NCBI GenBank assembly: GCA_963773605.1
Contig: CAVZBT010000007.1
Span: 172,655 to 236,654 of the forward strand
Reading direction: 5' to 3'
DNA length: 64,000 bases
Origin: CAVZBT01 sp963773605
Lineage (GTDB): Bacteria > Acidobacteriota > UBA6911
Shown in pieces: positions 1 to 8,323 of this stretch; position 1 is the stretch's first letter; each line of letters begins with the position of its first letter. The notes under the pieces are model-generated. The model did no database searches and was not told the origin of the DNA. It saw only the letters and a program-made list of their open reading frames with translations. The translations under genes were made by a program, and so were the position numbers.

Positions 1-168
1 CATCACCTTCAGGAGGTAGGAGACAAAGAGCGACTCGAATTCCCGAGCCGCCTGCCGAAGCCCCGCTTCGTCGGAACCGTGCGCCCTCGCGGTGCGCTCG
101 AACTGCTCGCCGGCCCTCATCAGGGGATTGTTCAGCGGGTTGGATAAGGCGGGCAAGTCCGAACTCAT
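1..168 (-). CDS. flgJ: Flagellar rod-binding protein FlgJ, N-terminal part
   Basis: This is the first 56 codons of a gene that runs off the left edge of the window. The visible part ends in AAREFESLFVSYLLKVM, which matches the conserved start of the FlgJ rod-binding domain (an alpha-helical segment with F-E-x-L-F). In the family this domain caps or scaffolds the growing rod in the periplasm; whether a muramidase domain follows cannot be seen. The start at 168 is preceded by AGAGG at a suitable distance; an in-frame ATG at 174 is the alternative. It follows flgI by 31 bases and is the last visible gene of the flgF-flgG-flgA-flgH-flgI-flgJ unit. Confidence 0.8.
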   Translation of the reverse strand, partial: MSSDLPALSNPLNNPLMRAGEQFERTARAHGSDEAGLRQAAREFESLFVSYLLKVM

Positions 169-199
169 GCGCATGCCTCTGCTGCGGTCGTGCCGGTGG

Positions 200-1306
200 C
201 TATAGGATTTCCAGATCCGCCTGCAGGGCGCCTTGAGCCTTGATGGCCTGCAGGATCGCGATGATGTCCCTGGGACCGGCCCCAATAGCGTTGAGGGCGC
301 GGACAACCTCTTCGACGCTCGCCCCCTCGCGCAGGGTCACCGTGTGGCTTTTGTCCTCCTGGACCGTCACCGTAGTCTCAGGGACGACCGCGGTCTGCCC
401 TTGCGACAGGGGCGTAGGCTGCGAAACGCTGAAGATGGTGCCGACCTGCAACGACAGGCTGCCGTGGATGATGGACACCTCGGCGACCTTCACGTCCTTG
501 CCCAGGACGACGGTGCCGGTCTTTTCATTGAGAACCACGCGGGCCGCGACGTCCACGTCCATCCTGGCGTTTTCGACCAGGGCCATGAACTCCACGACGC
601 GTTTGTTGTAGGCCTCGGGCACCGAAACCGCTATCGACCGGCCGTCTACGGCCCCGGCCACGTTGGTGCCGACGAGTTCGTTGATCGCGCGCGCGGCGCG
701 GCTGGCGGTTGTGAAATCGCTCGCGTGCAGCACGAGCACCAGCCGGTTTTTCGCCTGCAGGTCGACAACGACCTCGCGCTCCACGAGGCCTCCGTTCGGA
801 ATCCGGCCGACGGTCGGGTGGTTCATCTGCACCTTATTGCCCCCGCCCGACGCGCTGAACCCGCCCAGGACGACCTGGCCCTGGGCCGTAACATAGTCAA
901 GGCTGTTGGCGGCTTTCAGGGGAGTCATCACCAGGACCCCCCCCTGGATGCTCTGGGCGTCTCCGATCGAGCTGACCGTCACGTCGATGCGGCTTCCCTG
1001 TCGGATAAAGGGGGGCAAGGTCGCCGTCACCATCACGGCGGCGATGTTCTTGACGCGCACCTGCTCCGGGACGATCGACAGCCCGCTGCGCTCGAGCATG
1101 TACGCCAGGGTCTGGGTCGAGAAGAACGTCTGGCTGCGGTCCCCGGTCCCGTTGAGCCCGACCACCAGGCCATAGCCAACGAGCTGGTTGTCGCGCACGC
1201 CCTCGAACGCCGCCACGTCTTTGATGCGGCTTGCCGACGACGACGCCGGCGCAACCCACGCAACTGCCACAAGGGCCCAAGCAATTTTCCGCACCATGCT
1301 CTTCAC
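200..1306 (-). CDS. flgI: Flagellar P-ring protein FlgI
   Basis: FlgI forms the periplasmic P-ring around the rod in the peptidoglycan layer. The 368-residue product has the usual family length. It opens with a signal peptide (basic MVRKIAW, then a hydrophobic run to an A-S-S-S-A-S cleavage region near residue 25), then the characteristic SRIKDVAAFEGVRDNQLVGY block and the G-L-N-G-T-G-D motif. The C-terminus keeps the family pattern E-G-A-S-V-E-E-V-V-R-A-L-N. The first possible start is a GTG at 1306, with an ATG three codons in at 1297. The flgH stop lies 1 base upstream, so translation is probably coupled. Confidence 0.95.
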   Translation of the reverse strand: MKSMVRKIAWALVAVAWVAPASSSASRIKDVAAFEGVRDNQLVGYGLVVGLNGTGDRSQTFFSTQTLAYMLERSGLSIVPEQVRVKNIAAVMVTATLPPFIRQGSRIDVTVSSIGDAQSIQGGVLVMTPLKAANSLDYVTAQGQVVLGGFSASGGGNKVQMNHPTVGRIPNGGLVEREVVVDLQAKNRLVLVLHASDFTTASRAARAINELVGTNVAGAVDGRSIAVSVPEAYNKRVVEFMALVENARMDVDVAARVVLNEKTGTVVLGKDVKVAEVSIIHGSLSLQVGTIFSVSQPTPLSQGQTAVVPETTVTVQEDKSHTVTLREGASVEEVVRALNAIGAGPRDIIAILQAIKAQGALQADLEIL

Positions 1307-1307
1307 T

Positions 1308-2012
1308 CTAGAATGGCAAAATGCCGTTGAGGATCTTGTACAGCCAGCCCGGCCGGATCGGTTCGCTCACCATCCCGCGGCCTTGGACGCGGACCGTCAT
1401 CTGGGCCACCGCCGATGACGAGACGATGTTGTTGCGGTTGATGTCCTCGGGGCGGACGATCCCGGTCAGGTACAAGTTTTGCGTTTCGTTGTTCAATCGG
1501 ATCTCGCGCACCGCTTCAACCAGGAGGGATCCGTTTGGCAGGACGTCGGTAACCCGCGCCGTCAGGCTCGTCTGCAGTGTGGACGCCCGGGTGGTCGAAC
1601 CCTTCCCTTCAAAAGAGCTGCTGCTCTTCCCTGCCACCAGCGCCGGGAGTTCCTTGACCCCGCGTTCCAGGCCGAACAGGCTGTCGAAGCCCGCCTTTGC
1701 CTCCGTGCTCCTGCTGTTCGTGGCATCGGCGCTTGCGCTGGCCAGGGTGGACTCCGCGACCCGGATCGTGACCACGTCGTTCACGTTCCGAGCCCTGAAA
1801 TCGCGGAACAGGTCGGAGCGCCGGCTATTGGCAACCCAGAGCGAGCCCTCGGCGGACGGAGGTGTGGCCGGCTGTGCCTTCGCTTCGGACACATAGGCCT
1901 GCAATGCCGGGATGGCGGAGGATCGTGCCGATTTCGGGCCGCATCCCGCCCCCAAGAGGGCCAGCGCCACGGCACCGCAGACAAAACCCACTTCGTACGC
2001 CCTGTGCGCCAT
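1308..2012 (-). CDS. flgH: Flagellar L-ring lipoprotein FlgH
   Basis: FlgH is the outer-membrane L-ring subunit. A lipoprotein signal with lipobox L-L-G-A-G-C occurs near residues 19-24. The body has the family blocks ANSRRSDLFRDFRARNVNDV and R-V-A-E-S-T, followed by the S/T-rich stretch and a beta-rich C-terminus ending in LYKILNGILPF. I place the start at 2012 because GGGAGG lies seven bases upstream; the frame is open seven codons further to 2033, but that would overlap the flgA stop (2026-2028). It lies between flgA and flgI, the usual order. Confidence 0.93.
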   Translation of the reverse strand: MAHRAYEVGFVCGAVALALLGAGCGPKSARSSAIPALQAYVSEAKAQPATPPSAEGSLWVANSRRSDLFRDFRARNVNDVVTIRVAESTLASASADATNSRSTEAKAGFDSLFGLERGVKELPALVAGKSSSSFEGKGSTTRASTLQTSLTARVTDVLPNGSLLVEAVREIRLNNETQNLYLTGIVRPEDINRNNIVSSSAVAQMTVRVQGRGMVSEPIRPGWLYKILNGILPF

Positions 2013-2025
2013 TTCGGTCCTCCCG

Positions 2026-2748
2026 TCAGTCAATTCTCACCTCGCCCGGCGCCACGACGCGGGCTTTCAGCGCCCGCTCGAACTCCAGGTTACGCACCCG
2101 CACCATCTGACCCAGACGGCCGTTTTGCTCCGCCCGTGCCACGGCAGAAAGGACGATGCCGCCGCGCTCGACCCGGAGGCGCACCATCTCCCCGCTGCGC
2201 ACCAGGAATGGGTCGGAAACCATGTCGCGCGTGATGGCATCGCCGGGCAGAAGCACCCGCCGCGCGACCTTGCCGGCGGCTCCCTCGGGCCCGCTGAAAT
2301 ATTCGGCCCGTAAGTCGGGGGGCTCGCCCACGACCGCTTCCAAATCGGCCGGCGCGAGGGCAGCGCCGTACGGGATGCGCCGCTTCGCTTTGAGGAACCG
2401 GCCCTGCACAGAAGCATCCACGACAACCCAGAAGGAAAGAGACGGCTTCCCTCCCAAAAGCGCCTCGATCCCGAGCAAGACCCCGTGATAGTGCGCCGAC
2501 GCAATTTTCGGGAACACGCGGAAACTCAAGTCGCCCTCGGGGAGTTCGATTCCGGCCACGCTCGAGAGCGACCGGATCACGATGTCTTCCACGGCACAGC
2601 GACATCGTTGCAGGATGTGACCGCGCAGCGCGGAGACGAGCGCGGCCGATTCGGTCAGGTCTTGCCGGCCGCCTGGCGGGCGCGGGCCGGTCCAGGCCCG
2701 CGCGAGCTGAGGTGCGACGAGCATCGCAAGGAGTACCAGAACCTGCAA
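2026..2748 (-). CDS. flgA: Flagellar P-ring assembly chaperone FlgA
   Basis: FlgA is a periplasmic chaperone for P-ring formation. The C-terminal half is a SAF-type domain: R-R-I-P-Y-G-A-A-L-A-P-A-D-L, then V-L-L-P-G-D-A-I-T and an end resembling ChapFlgA (VRVRNLEFERALKARVV). The start is uncertain. The frame is open up to 2973, but the first ~75 codons do not look like a signal peptide. A TTG at 2748, preceded by GGGGAGG, gives a hydrophobic leader (LVLLAMLVAPQLARA), and I prefer it. The gene follows flgG and precedes flgH. Confidence 0.8.
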   Translation of the reverse strand: MQVLVLLAMLVAPQLARAWTGPRPPGGRQDLTESAALVSALRGHILQRCRCAVEDIVIRSLSSVAGIELPEGDLSFRVFPKIASAHYHGVLLGIEALLGGKPSLSFWVVVDASVQGRFLKAKRRIPYGAALAPADLEAVVGEPPDLRAEYFSGPEGAAGKVARRVLLPGDAITRDMVSDPFLVRSGEMVRLRVERGGIVLSAVARAEQNGRLGQMVRVRNLEFERALKARVVAPGEVRID

Positions 2749-2981
2749 GCTCCGAACCCTCCCCTCACCCAACCTGAAGCAGTAAGAACTGCGTGGCGGG
2801 CATGGAAAGTCCAGGAGGGAGCAGGATAATCCCGCAACATCCTCCCGGTTGGAAAGGAAAGGGGTGAGGAGGTCGTCTCCCGTTCGTGCACACTCTCGAG
2901 GAAATGCACGGACGAGCCGATCGACCGCGTAACGGAAAGGGTGCCGGGTGAGGAGAGAGTTCGAAGCTTGCATGGCTTGGT

Positions 2982-3770
2982 CTACCTGACAACGTTGTTT
3001 GCCTGGGTGAACATTTCATCGGCCGTGCGGATGACTTTGGAGTTGGCTTCGTAAGCGCGCTGGCTGATGATCATGTTGACCATCTCCTCCACGACGCTTA
3101 CGTTGGACTGTTCCGAAAAGCCGGACAGAAGGGTGCCCAGCCCGTTCTCGCCCGGAGTCCCGGTGATCGCCTCCCCCGAGGCCTGAGTCTGCAGCAACAG
3201 GTTCTTGCCGATGTTCTGCAGCCCGGCCGGATTCTGGAACAGGGCGAGCTCTATCCTGCCGACCTGTTGAGGCGTGCTCTGCCCCGCCTGCAGGACCGAT
3301 ACGGTGCCGTCGTTGCCGATGGTGATGGCGATCTGGTCCTGCGGAATCGTGATCTGCGGGTCGAGCAGATCCCCTTCCGAAGTCACCATCGCGCCGTCGC
3401 GGTTGAGATGGAAGTTGCCGTTGCGCGTGTAGGCAATCTGGCCGTTGACCTGCCGGATCTGGAAGAAGCCCTGGCCCTGGATGACCATGTCGAGCGGGTT
3501 GTTGGTTGAGGCGAAATCCCCCTGGGTGAAGATCATCTCGGTGGCGACCGGCTTGGTCCCCAGGCCGACCTGCAGCCCGACCGGGATTTCGGTGCTGGCG
3601 GTGTTGGCGGCCCCCGCCTGGCGGATGTTCTGATAGAGCAGGTCCTGGAACTGGGCCCTCCGCAGCTTGAATCCGCTGGTGTTGATGTTGGCCAGGTTGT
3701 GTGCGATGGTGTCGATGTTCAGCTGCTGGGCTTCCATTCCGCTCGCGGCGGTGTACAAGGCGCGCAACAT
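2982..3770 (-). CDS. flgG: Flagellar distal rod protein FlgG
   Basis: FlgG forms the distal rod. The 262-residue product has the N-terminal rod/hook signature MLRALYTAASGMEAQQLNID with A-H-N-L-A-N-I-N-T-S-G-F-K-L. It also has the FlgG block Q-G-F-F-Q-I-R at mid-protein and the C-terminal helix LSGFSEQSNVSVVEEMVN followed by Q-R-A-Y-E-A-N-S-K-V-I. Length and both ends match the family. It follows flgF with 9 bases between them; an ATG at 3770 is the only plausible start. Confidence 0.96.
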   Translation of the reverse strand: MLRALYTAASGMEAQQLNIDTIAHNLANINTSGFKLRRAQFQDLLYQNIRQAGAANTASTEIPVGLQVGLGTKPVATEMIFTQGDFASTNNPLDMVIQGQGFFQIRQVNGQIAYTRNGNFHLNRDGAMVTSEGDLLDPQITIPQDQIAITIGNDGTVSVLQAGQSTPQQVGRIELALFQNPAGLQNIGKNLLLQTQASGEAITGTPGENGLGTLLSGFSEQSNVSVVEEMVNMIISQRAYEANSKVIRTADEMFTQANNVVR

Positions 3771-3779
3771 ATAGATCTC

Positions 3780-4514
3780 CTAGCGGCCAAGCCTCTCGAT
3801 GGACTTGGCGTTGATGTCGTTCATGAGCAGGTTGAAGCTCTTTTGTATGGCTTCGAACTGCCTCATGATGCCGACCAACCCGACCACCGCAGTGATTGGG
3901 TTCACGTTCGACTGCTCCAGATAGCCCTGTTGGATCTCCAACCCGGAAGCGGCCGCCGGCGCCTGCCCTGCGACCGGGGCCATTAGCGAGCTTCCCTCGC
4001 GCAACAGCGCGGCCGGGTTTGCGAACGAGGCGGTCTTCAGCCGGTCGATGCGCGCGTCGTTCAGGAACACCTCGCCTTGCTCGTTGATGCTGACCTTGCC
4101 GGGACCGAGCGCGATCTGGCCGTTCTCGCCCAGCACGGGAAAACCCTCGACCGTGCAGAGAACCGACTTCGCGTTAAGCGTCAGGCTGCCGTTGCGCGTG
4201 TAACGCACACCCTGCGGAGCCTGCACTGAGAGAAAACCGCTGCCGGTCAAGGCCACGTCCAGGTCCCGGCCGGTGAGCGCCAGCGAGCCGCTCGCAAAGT
4301 TCAGAGAACCGCGCGACAGGACCGCGTGGTTGTTGATGACCGCGCCGAGTTCGCCGCCCGCCGATCCCTGGAGGGTCTCATTCAGCAGCGTGTAGAACGG
4401 CTTCTCTTCCTTGAACCCCGTCGTGTTCACGTTGGAAAGATTGTTCGACAGGATGTCCAGCGCGTTCATCTGGGCTCGAAGTCCGGAATAGGCTGTATAT
4501 ATGCCGCTGTTCAC
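3780..4514 (-). CDS. flgF: Flagellar proximal rod protein FlgF
   Basis: FlgF is a proximal rod protein of the FlgF/FlgG family. The N-terminus reads VNSGIYTAYSGLRAQMNALD with N-N-L-S-N-V-N-T-T-G-F-K. The C-terminus has L-E-Q-S-N-V-N-P and ends in a long helix (RQFEAIQKSFNLLMNDIN), typical of the family. I choose the GTG at 4514 because AGGAAGGAGG lies five bases upstream and the flagellar motif begins exactly there; the frame itself stays open to 4742. A sigma-54 site lies 35 bases upstream of this start, so it is the first gene of its unit. Confidence 0.93.
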   Translation of the reverse strand: MNSGIYTAYSGLRAQMNALDILSNNLSNVNTTGFKEEKPFYTLLNETLQGSAGGELGAVINNHAVLSRGSLNFASGSLALTGRDLDVALTGSGFLSVQAPQGVRYTRNGSLTLNAKSVLCTVEGFPVLGENGQIALGPGKVSINEQGEVFLNDARIDRLKTASFANPAALLREGSSLMAPVAGQAPAAASGLEIQQGYLEQSNVNPITAVVGLVGIMRQFEAIQKSFNLLMNDINAKSIERLGR

Positions 4515-4548
4515 TGGCCTCCTTCCTGTTTGTCGTATCTGTCTCTCT

Positions 4549-4563
4549 GCAACATCCGTGCCA
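4549..4563 (-). promoter_or_regulatory. Sigma-54 promoter of flgF operon
   Basis: On the minus strand the sequence TGGCACGGATGTTGC matches the sigma-54 consensus (TGGCAC, then TTGC, with ten bases between GG and GC). It lies in the 88-base gap upstream of flgF, pointing at it, with predicted transcription starting near 4538. This would drive flgF-flgG-flgA-flgH-flgI-flgJ. Confidence 0.8.
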
Positions 4564-4602
4564 CTGGATCCACCCCTCCCGCCGGGGCCGTTGCGGGGAG
4601 CG

Positions 4603-5547
4603 TCAGGTCGAGTTCCCGTGCGGGGCGGCAATTCTTGCCCAGGGCGCTGGGCAAGAAGCTTCCGCCTCAGGCGCCGCCGAAGCGTAGGCGAGGCGCGCCT
4701 CCGGGATGCAGGGAACGCCAAGCGTCGCCTGCGCCGAGCCACGGTAGCAGAGGTGCTCGGAGCGCCCCACCCAGTCCATCCGCACCCAGAGACAGCCCTC
4801 GAGCAGCTCGACCCGCAGGTTTTCGGCCCGTCGTTCGCATGACGCTCTCATGACACCACTGACAATTTCGTGTAACTCAGCCAATGATGCAAAACACCCG
4901 CACTCGGAGAAGTCCAGATCCAAGGGGTCGTACCAGCGCTCGACGAGGCGATCAATGGCCGACACATCGGCGAGGTAGGCAGCCACCTTGGTGCGGAGCA
5001 TCCGGCGCATCCCTTCCTGTAACAGAGGACTCACGGGGGCGGTGACCGCGAGCAGCACCGTGTTTTTCGGTTCGTCGTAGCTGACCGCCAGGACACGGGC
5101 GCATTTCGCCACCTTGCCCGGGATCAGGCCGACGGCCGGCGTCCTGGAATCCGAATCGCTCAGCTTCAGCAGCGGCAGGCCGAACTGCCGCGAAAGGGCG
5201 ACGGTAACCTGGTGCTCTTCGACAAAGCCGAGGCGGATGAGCCACTCTCCGATACGCCCCTGCTGCGCTTGCCTCTGCCGCGCCACGGCCTGCCGGAGCT
5301 GCTCGGGCGTGATCAGTGCGTTGTCGAGCAGGATCGACCCGAGCCTCGGTCGCGGGATGCGTCGTTCACGCTCTTCGAGCAGGCGCTTCCAGCGGCCCGT
5401 CACGTCGTTCCGAACGTGTGCTTCGAGGCAGGCCACACTGCAAAAAGCGTCACCATTGAACTGCGGCACCCGGTGCCGGCTCAACAAAAGGCTCAGCTCG
5501 GAACGGGTTCTGCCGCATCCTTTGCGCTGGCAGCTAGCTTTGAACAT
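4603..5547 (-). CDS. Cys-rich MshEN-domain protein, truncated GspE/PilB-like
   Basis: The 314-residue product has three visible parts. Residues 6-40 carry C-x4-C and C-x3-C pairs (SCQRKGC and FCSVAC), a possible zinc-binding knuckle. Residues ~67-130 carry two tandem 24-residue motifs of the MshEN (GspE_N) type, one starting R-L-G-S-I-L-L and ending A-V-A-R-Q, the next starting R-I-G-E-W-L-I and ending A-L-S-R-Q; in MshE this paired motif binds c-di-GMP. Residues ~225-275 resemble the beginning of a GspE/PilB ATPase core, but no Walker A follows and the protein ends. It overlaps the DUF2802-like gene upstream by 14 bases. A role as a c-di-GMP effector for the flagellum or pilus is inference. 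Confidence 0.7.
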   Translation of the reverse strand: MFKASCQRKGCGRTRSELSLLLSRHRVPQFNGDAFCSVACLEAHVRNDVTGRWKRLLEERERRIPRPRLGSILLDNALITPEQLRQAVARQRQAQQGRIGEWLIRLGFVEEHQVTVALSRQFGLPLLKLSDSDSRTPAVGLIPGKVAKCARVLAVSYDEPKNTVLLAVTAPVSPLLQEGMRRMLRTKVAAYLADVSAIDRLVERWYDPLDLDFSECGCFASLAELHEIVSGVMRASCERRAENLRVELLEGCLWVRMDWVGRSEHLCYRGSAQATLGVPCIPEARLAYASAAPEAEASCPAPWARIAAPHGNST

Positions 5548-5968
5548 GGCTCTTGGAATCTCCGTTGACGGCTGCGCTCTGCGCGGGCGCCGTTTCGACG
5601 TACTTCCGCAGACTCAGAATCAGTTCCGCCTCTCCCCGCGGCAGTTTCAGGCGCCTCGAGATATCGTCGACCGCGACACCGTTGCGGGCCAGCCGCAATA
5701 CGCGGTGGCGCTTGTCGAGCGTGACCCCCGAGCTACGCGACGGCACCGTCAACTCCTGGAGCTTCTCCTCCGTCTCGGCCAGGGTTTCGGAGAGTCTGCG
5801 ATGGCTGCTCATGTGCGTATCGGCCATCTGGCAGATCGCTTCCGTGCACGTCTGCAGGTCGCGCTCCAGGCGGCGCAGGCGCCGTCTCCAGGCAAGGTGC
5901 AGTGCGACACAGGTGGCGGCCATGGCCAGCAAGGGGAGTGCAATCGGGCCGAGGTGCGTGATCGACAT
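5534..5968 (-). CDS. DUF2802-like flagellar-cluster membrane protein
   Basis: This 144-residue protein has one N-terminal transmembrane segment (ALPLLAMAATCVALHLAW), a coiled-coil stretch of about residues 28-80 (SETLAETEEKLQEL), and a C-terminal helix-turn-helix-like end with RLKLPRGEAELILSL. That ending matches what I know of DUF2802 proteins, which sit in polar flagellar clusters and whose function is unknown. It lies downstream of fliN and overlaps the MshEN gene by 14 bases, so the two are probably translated together. The family assignment is from memory of the C-terminal pattern. Confidence 0.65.
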   Translation of the reverse strand: MSITHLGPIALPLLAMAATCVALHLAWRRRLRRLERDLQTCTEAICQMADTHMSSHRRLSETLAETEEKLQELTVPSRSSGVTLDKRHRVLRLARNGVAVDDISRRLKLPRGEAELILSLRKYVETAPAQSAAVNGDSKSHVQS

Positions 5969-6090
5969 AGCGTCTCCTCTATTCAGATCAATACAACGGG
6001 CGAGGCATAATGGACCAGCGCTTCACCCCCAAATTACGAGCGCGGCTTCCCGGACCACACCGGCAGCGGCTGATATCCCAACCGGCGCCA

Positions 6091-6390
6091 TCAGCCCAGC
6101 GACCTGATGCGGTCGGCGGTGCTTTCGACCTGGAGAATCCGGACCCCGTAATTACCGTCGACCATGACGACCTCGCCCGTGGCGATCGGTTTGTCGTTGA
6201 CGATGACCGTAACGGGGTCGTTCACGGCTTTGCCCAGCTCGATGACGGAGCCAACGCCGAGCTTCAGGACATCTTTGAGCTGCATCTCCGTGTCGCCGAA
6301 CGAAACCACGATCGGCAGCTCGACATCGAGCAACAGATCCATGTTCCAGTTGGAGGCGGCGCCGGTTTCGGCCTGGTTCTCTGCACTCAT
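6091..6390 (-). CDS. fliN: Flagellar motor switch protein FliN
   Basis: FliN forms the lower C-ring with FliM. The product is a single SpoA (surface presentation of antigens) domain of 99 residues: L-L-L-D-V-E-L-P-I-V-V-S-F-G, then L-K-D-V-L-K-L-G-V-G-S-V-I-E-L, then V-N-D-K-P-I-A-T-G-E-V-V and G-V-R-I. It follows fliM by 61 bases. A second FliN-type protein is encoded at 16517-16801; this copy, next to fliM, is the better candidate for the canonical switch component. Confidence 0.92.
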   Translation of the reverse strand: MSAENQAETGAASNWNMDLLLDVELPIVVSFGDTEMQLKDVLKLGVGSVIELGKAVNDPVTVIVNDKPIATGEVVMVDGNYGVRILQVESTADRIRSLG

Positions 6391-6451
6391 GGCAAACCCT
6401 CGTTATCGTGGCCGCCGCCGGCCCGGTGTCGCCGGGCCGACCGCCCACAAA

Positions 6452-7428
6452 TTAGGTCGACAATTTCCGGAAGACTTCAAAGGCCCGCTTCCCCCGGTGG
6501 GGGACGATCCGGCCGAGAAATTTCGGCATGCCGCCGACCGACAGGATCAGCGGATCGCCAACGCGGGCGTTGAGCCGCACGACATCTCCCACACCAAACT
6601 TCAGCAGGTCGTCCACGGTCATGCAGCTGTCGGAGAGTTCCCCGCTGACCCTGACCGCCGCCGGTTGCAGCAGGTTCAGGATACGCGGCGCCTCGCTCCC
6701 GGCGACCTTCTGGCGCCGGATATTCCATTGCTGGTCGAACTTGCTCCGGATCACCTTCAGCATCCTGGAGGGGATGCAGATGTTCATGGTGCCGGAGCTG
6801 TCGGTGAGCTTCACGTCGAGGTTGACCGCCACCACCGTCTCGCCCGGGGAAACGATCTGGAACATCTGCGGACTTCATCCCGGTCCCTTCGAGGGACAGC
6901 TCCAGATCCAGGATCGGCCGCCAGGCCTCCCGCAGGTCCTTCAGGGCCAGCTTCACCACGCCCCTCGATGATGTTCATCTCGATTTCGGTGAGATTGCGG
7001 TCGACAGCGCACGGGGTCCCTGGCCCGCCGAGCAGGATGTCGATCATCGGGAAAACCAGCGACGGGTTCAGCTCGAGGGCGATGTTGCTGTCGAGCGGCC
7101 TCATCAGGACGCTGTTGAACAGGGTGGGATCCGGCAGGGTTTTCAGGAAGTCCGAGTAGGAGATCTGTTCGACGCGCACCAGCGTCACGTCCACAAAAGC
7201 CCGCAGATAGGCCGACAGCGACGACGCGAAGTTGCGGGCGAAGTAGTCGTGCAGCAGGTGCAGCGAGCGCATCTGGTCCTGCGAGATCCGGTCCGCGCGG
7301 CGGAAGTCGTAGCCGTTGATCTTGCGGTTGTCCTTGGGCGGCTCGGCAGCCGAGGCCAGGGGCAGCTCCTCAGTGGCCATCGCGGAGAAGAGGGCATTGA
7401 TCTCGTCCTGGGAGAGAATCTTGTCCAT
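6452..7428 (-). CDS. fliM: Flagellar motor switch protein FliM (two frameshifts)
   Basis: FliM is the C-ring protein that binds CheY-P. The N-terminus (MDKILSQDEINALFSAM) is the classical CheY-binding and FliM start, followed by Y-D-F-R-R-A-D-R-I-S. The reading frame breaks near 6961, where GAGGGGCGTG has one G too many after M-N-I-I-E-G, and again near 6866, after which FQIVSPGETVVAVNLDV continues. The C-terminal SpoA domain (VDDLLKFGVGDVVRLN) ends at 6452. Read through, the gene gives about 325 residues, the normal length. Both breaks are most likely sequencing errors. Genes flanking it are fliA (16 bases upstream) and fliN. Confidence 0.9.
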
Positions 7429-7444
7429 AGGGCGTTCCCGCTCG

Positions 7445-8212
7445 CTACTCCTGGTCCTTGACCTTCCGCAGCTTCGTGCGCAGCCGCAGCATGGCCTTGG
7501 TGTGCAGTTGCGAAACGCGCGACTCGTTGACGCCGAGCACCTTGCCGATTTCCTTCATGGTGAGCTCGTCGTAGTAGTAGAGCGAAACCACCAGGCGTTC
7601 CTTTTTCGGCAGCAGGTCGATGGCGCCGCCGAGCAGGCCGCGGATCTCGGACTTGTGGAACAGGAAGAACGGGTCCATCTGCGGGGCGTCCGGGACATAC
7701 TTGACCAGCGGCTCGCTGTTCCGGTCGTCGTCCTGCGGCGCAAGCTCCTGGAAGCTGCCGAGATTGAGCCCCTTGATCTGGTCTACCAGCTCGTAGAACT
7801 CCTCGTAGGAGATCTCCATCTCATCGCAGACTTCCTTGTCGGTCGCGGGACGCCCGAGGCGCTGCTCGAGGTCCCGGTAGACCTTCTCCAGGTCCTTGCT
7901 CTTCTTGCGCAGCGAGCGCGGCGCCCAGTCCAGGTTCCGGAGGCTGTCGAGGATGGCCCCCTTGATCCTCAGCTCGGCGTAGGTCTTGAACTTCACGCCG
8001 CGGGACGGATCGAATTTCTCGATCGCGTCCAGCAGACCCAGGACGCCGGCACTGACCAGGTCGTTCAGTTCGACGTGGGACGGGAGCTTAGTCGAGATAC
8101 GCTGGGCGATGTACTTGATCTGCGACAGGTGATCCAGGATAAGCTGCTCGCGTTCGGCCTCCCGCGGAACGGGGGCTTCGTAGACTCTCGCTTGGCGTGC
8201 CAACTCTTGCAT
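7445..8212 (-). CDS. fliA: Flagellar sigma factor FliA (sigma-28)
   Basis: This is an RNA polymerase sigma factor of the FliA/WhiG type for late flagellar genes. Region 2 is clear (KFDPSRGVKFKTYAELRIKG with I-L-D-S-L-R). Region 3 follows (SLRKKSKDLEKVYRDLEQ). The region 4 helix-turn-helix reads LTMKEIGKVLGVNESRVSQL. From the ATG at 8212, preceded by GAGGA, the protein has 255 residues, a normal length; the frame is open to an ATG at 8284 with a weaker ribosome site. It lies between flhG and fliM in the flhA unit, so it is presumably under sigma-54 control. Confidence 0.93.
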   Translation of the reverse strand: MQELARQARVYEAPVPREAEREQLILDHLSQIKYIAQRISTKLPSHVELNDLVSAGVLGLLDAIEKFDPSRGVKFKTYAELRIKGAILDSLRNLDWAPRSLRKKSKDLEKVYRDLEQRLGRPATDKEVCDEMEISYEEFYELVDQIKGLNLGSFQELAPQDDDRNSEPLVKYVPDAPQMDPFFLFHKSEIRGLLGGAIDLLPKKERLVVSLYYYDELTMKEIGKVLGVNESRVSQLHTKAMLRLRTKLRKVKDQE

Positions 8213-8323
8213 ATGGGATCCTCGTACACGCAGGTGAGGCCGAGGGACGGCGCTTTCCTGCAGGCTATTCGATGTGCTTTCCATCCTTTTTCCCGGATGC
8301 GGCTACGGGTCGCTCGTTCGAGC

